Both the position numbers and the translations under genes were made by a program. Positions 62,967 to 64,000 of a stretch of DNA of 64,000 bases are shown piece by piece. Origin of the DNA: Chondrilla cf. caribensis (taxonomy: Eukaryota; Porifera; Demospongiae; Chondrillida; Chondrillidae); the NCBI GenBank assembly GCA_964020155.1, contig OZ026553.1, positions 905,818 to 969,817 on the forward strand, written 5' to 3'. The notes under the pieces are model-generated. The model was given only the letters and a program-made list of their open reading frames with translations, made no database searches and had not been told where the DNA came from. Positions within the stretch are counted from its first letter, which is position 1. Each line of letters starts with the position of its first letter.

Positions 62967-63845
62967 TAGTCTGGCGTGCTAGACCTCAACCTCTCATTAC
63001 CTAGTCTAGCTAGCTAGACTGTCCCTAAGAGGCGCCAAGGGGCGGAAAAGGGAAGGGACAGTCTAGCACAAGTAGCGATTAGTTCACACCTGAGTGCGTG
63101 ACCATCAACCAATGAAATGCTACTGCCAAGAATCTTGGAAATGATATTCATTGATTCAGTTTAGTTAATAATTATTGTTAAGTGTCATGGAGGATGATAC
63201 TACGTACTTGTTGTTGTTAGCTGGGAATATTCACCCATCTGACAGTCAGATGAACGCGATTACTAGTATTTTGCAAGGACATGATACGATCGCATGTTTC
63301 CCGACCGTTCACGGTTATTCGCCAATCAAGAATTGCATACGAAGGAATGAGAACCAACATATTCAGTCCTAGTTGTATCATCGCTTTTATTTCTGATGAA
63401 CGAACAGATTAAATACTTTTGCGAACGTATTTTGTCTGCTATCACAGAGTGGTTACAGACGTTGATGTTCACGATGAACGATACAAATAGAGAGTACCTA
63501 TATTCTGACGAAGAATCATTGCATAATCGACAAAATAGCACTAGATCTATTCTTTCCTTGCTTTCCCCTGTCCTCCCACAGATACTCAAACCTGAGTTAG
63601 AGCATAGACTATGGTTAGAGTATCTATGGACCTCCTAACACGTATGGGGTGTATGGTGAGCTGTAGAAACTCTATATGTGTTATTTGTTAATTGGCAGGT
63701 GTGAACTAATCGCTACTTGGGCTAGACCGTCCCTTCCCTTTTCCACCCCTCAGCGCCTCTTAGGGACGGTCTAGCTAGCTAGACTACTCATTACCGCGCG
63801 TGGGTGTGCACGATAACGAGAAGTTGGGTCTAGCGAGCCAGACTA
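62967..63845. mobile_element. Mutator-like element carrying a RecQ-helicase fragment, copy 2
   Basis: 879 bases; arms about 62967-63091 and 63697-63845; target duplication CATCATGTG at 62958-62966 and 63846-63854. The same duplication and position as copy 1 show that it was copied with the segment, not inserted twice. Confidence 0.78.
63187..63638 (+). pseudogene. RecQ-like helicase fragment inside the element
   Basis: ATG 63187: MEDDTTYLLLLAGNIHPSDS, QMNAITSILQGHDTIACFPT, then the broken Walker A (VHGYS). After a frameshift it continues VLVVSSLLFLMNEQIKYF and an acidic stretch to a stop at 63636-63638; the second part is longer open here than in copy 1. Confidence 0.6.
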
Positions 63846-64000
63846 CATCATGTGGCGCTCTTGGTATTGCGCAATCCTACACCACATGTATGGAAGCCTG
63901 AAACTACGGTGTGAATGAGAACAATTGTGAATACAGAATGAAGAGGCAGCAACGAAGCCTAACCGTTATGTGGGCACTTCCAAGAGAAATTTTTTATCTT

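Larger units (their letters stand above)
60309..64000. repeat. >3.7 kb segmental duplication, copy 2
   Basis: Counterpart of 31107-34880 in the same orientation, reaching the window end with the match still running. Visible differences: no 83-base duplication or 12-base insertion in the family gene, a one-base deletion, and small indels near 62740. Confidence 0.88.

Overview
The window is animal nuclear DNA, most likely from a sponge (moderate confidence). The evidence is: GT-AG introns in multi-exon genes, phase-1 fibronectin-III exons in a one-pass receptor, a glutaredoxin gene and a CCDC34-like gene split by introns, many (AC)n/(GT)n tracts, and DNA-transposon relics with terminal inverted repeats. 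Nothing bacterial or organellar is visible. The species call is inference; no database was searched.

Layout. 1-1.4 kb: AT-rich flank with a foldback repeat. 1.4-6.4 kb (+): receptor gene with signal peptide, an N-terminal beta-rich module, two near-identical fibronectin-III exons, a membrane segment and a cytoplasmic tail with an ITIM-like motif; its introns hold duplicated and decayed exons. 7.4-8.1 kb (-): broken copy of the next gene. 8.3-10.3 kb (-): five-exon gene joining a glutaredoxin domain to a GAF-like domain. 10.5-13.5 kb (-): six-exon CCDC34-like coiled-coil gene. 13.5-15.6 kb: repeats and one possible isolated exon.

15.6-64 kb is a cluster of one paralogous family that I do not recognise. 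There are 15 complete single-exon genes (243-261 aa), one gene with a replaced N-terminus, one copy with a one-base frameshift, and about ten 3'-end fragments. Each full protein has a Val-rich soluble N-terminus, a basic juxtamembrane motif (TNFYIRQTRQYIPSRKLR), three predicted membrane segments and a conserved loop between the second and third. Most genes are on the minus strand; two complete genes (40.8 and 59.0 kb) and most fragments are on plus. Six copies keep a TATA-like box exactly 30 bases upstream of an initiator-like TCAGTT, about 70-80 bases before the ATG (155 in one copy that carries an 83-base duplication).

The cluster grew by segmental duplication: a ~2.3 kb tandem pair (21.4-25.7 kb), a ~5 kb pair (about 26.4-31.1 and 35.5-40.5 kb) and a >3.7 kb pair (31.1-34.9 and 60.3-64.0 kb, running off the window). 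Mobile elements are interleaved: a Mutator-like element with ~125-base inverted ends, 9-base target duplications and a decayed RecQ-helicase fragment; a 522-base hAT-like element with a visible empty site in paralogous DNA; pogo-like and other small elements; BED zinc-finger remnants; and a tRNA-like SINE candidate. Function of the family is unknown; tandem expansion, decay and chimeras suggest a fast birth-and-death family, which is inference.
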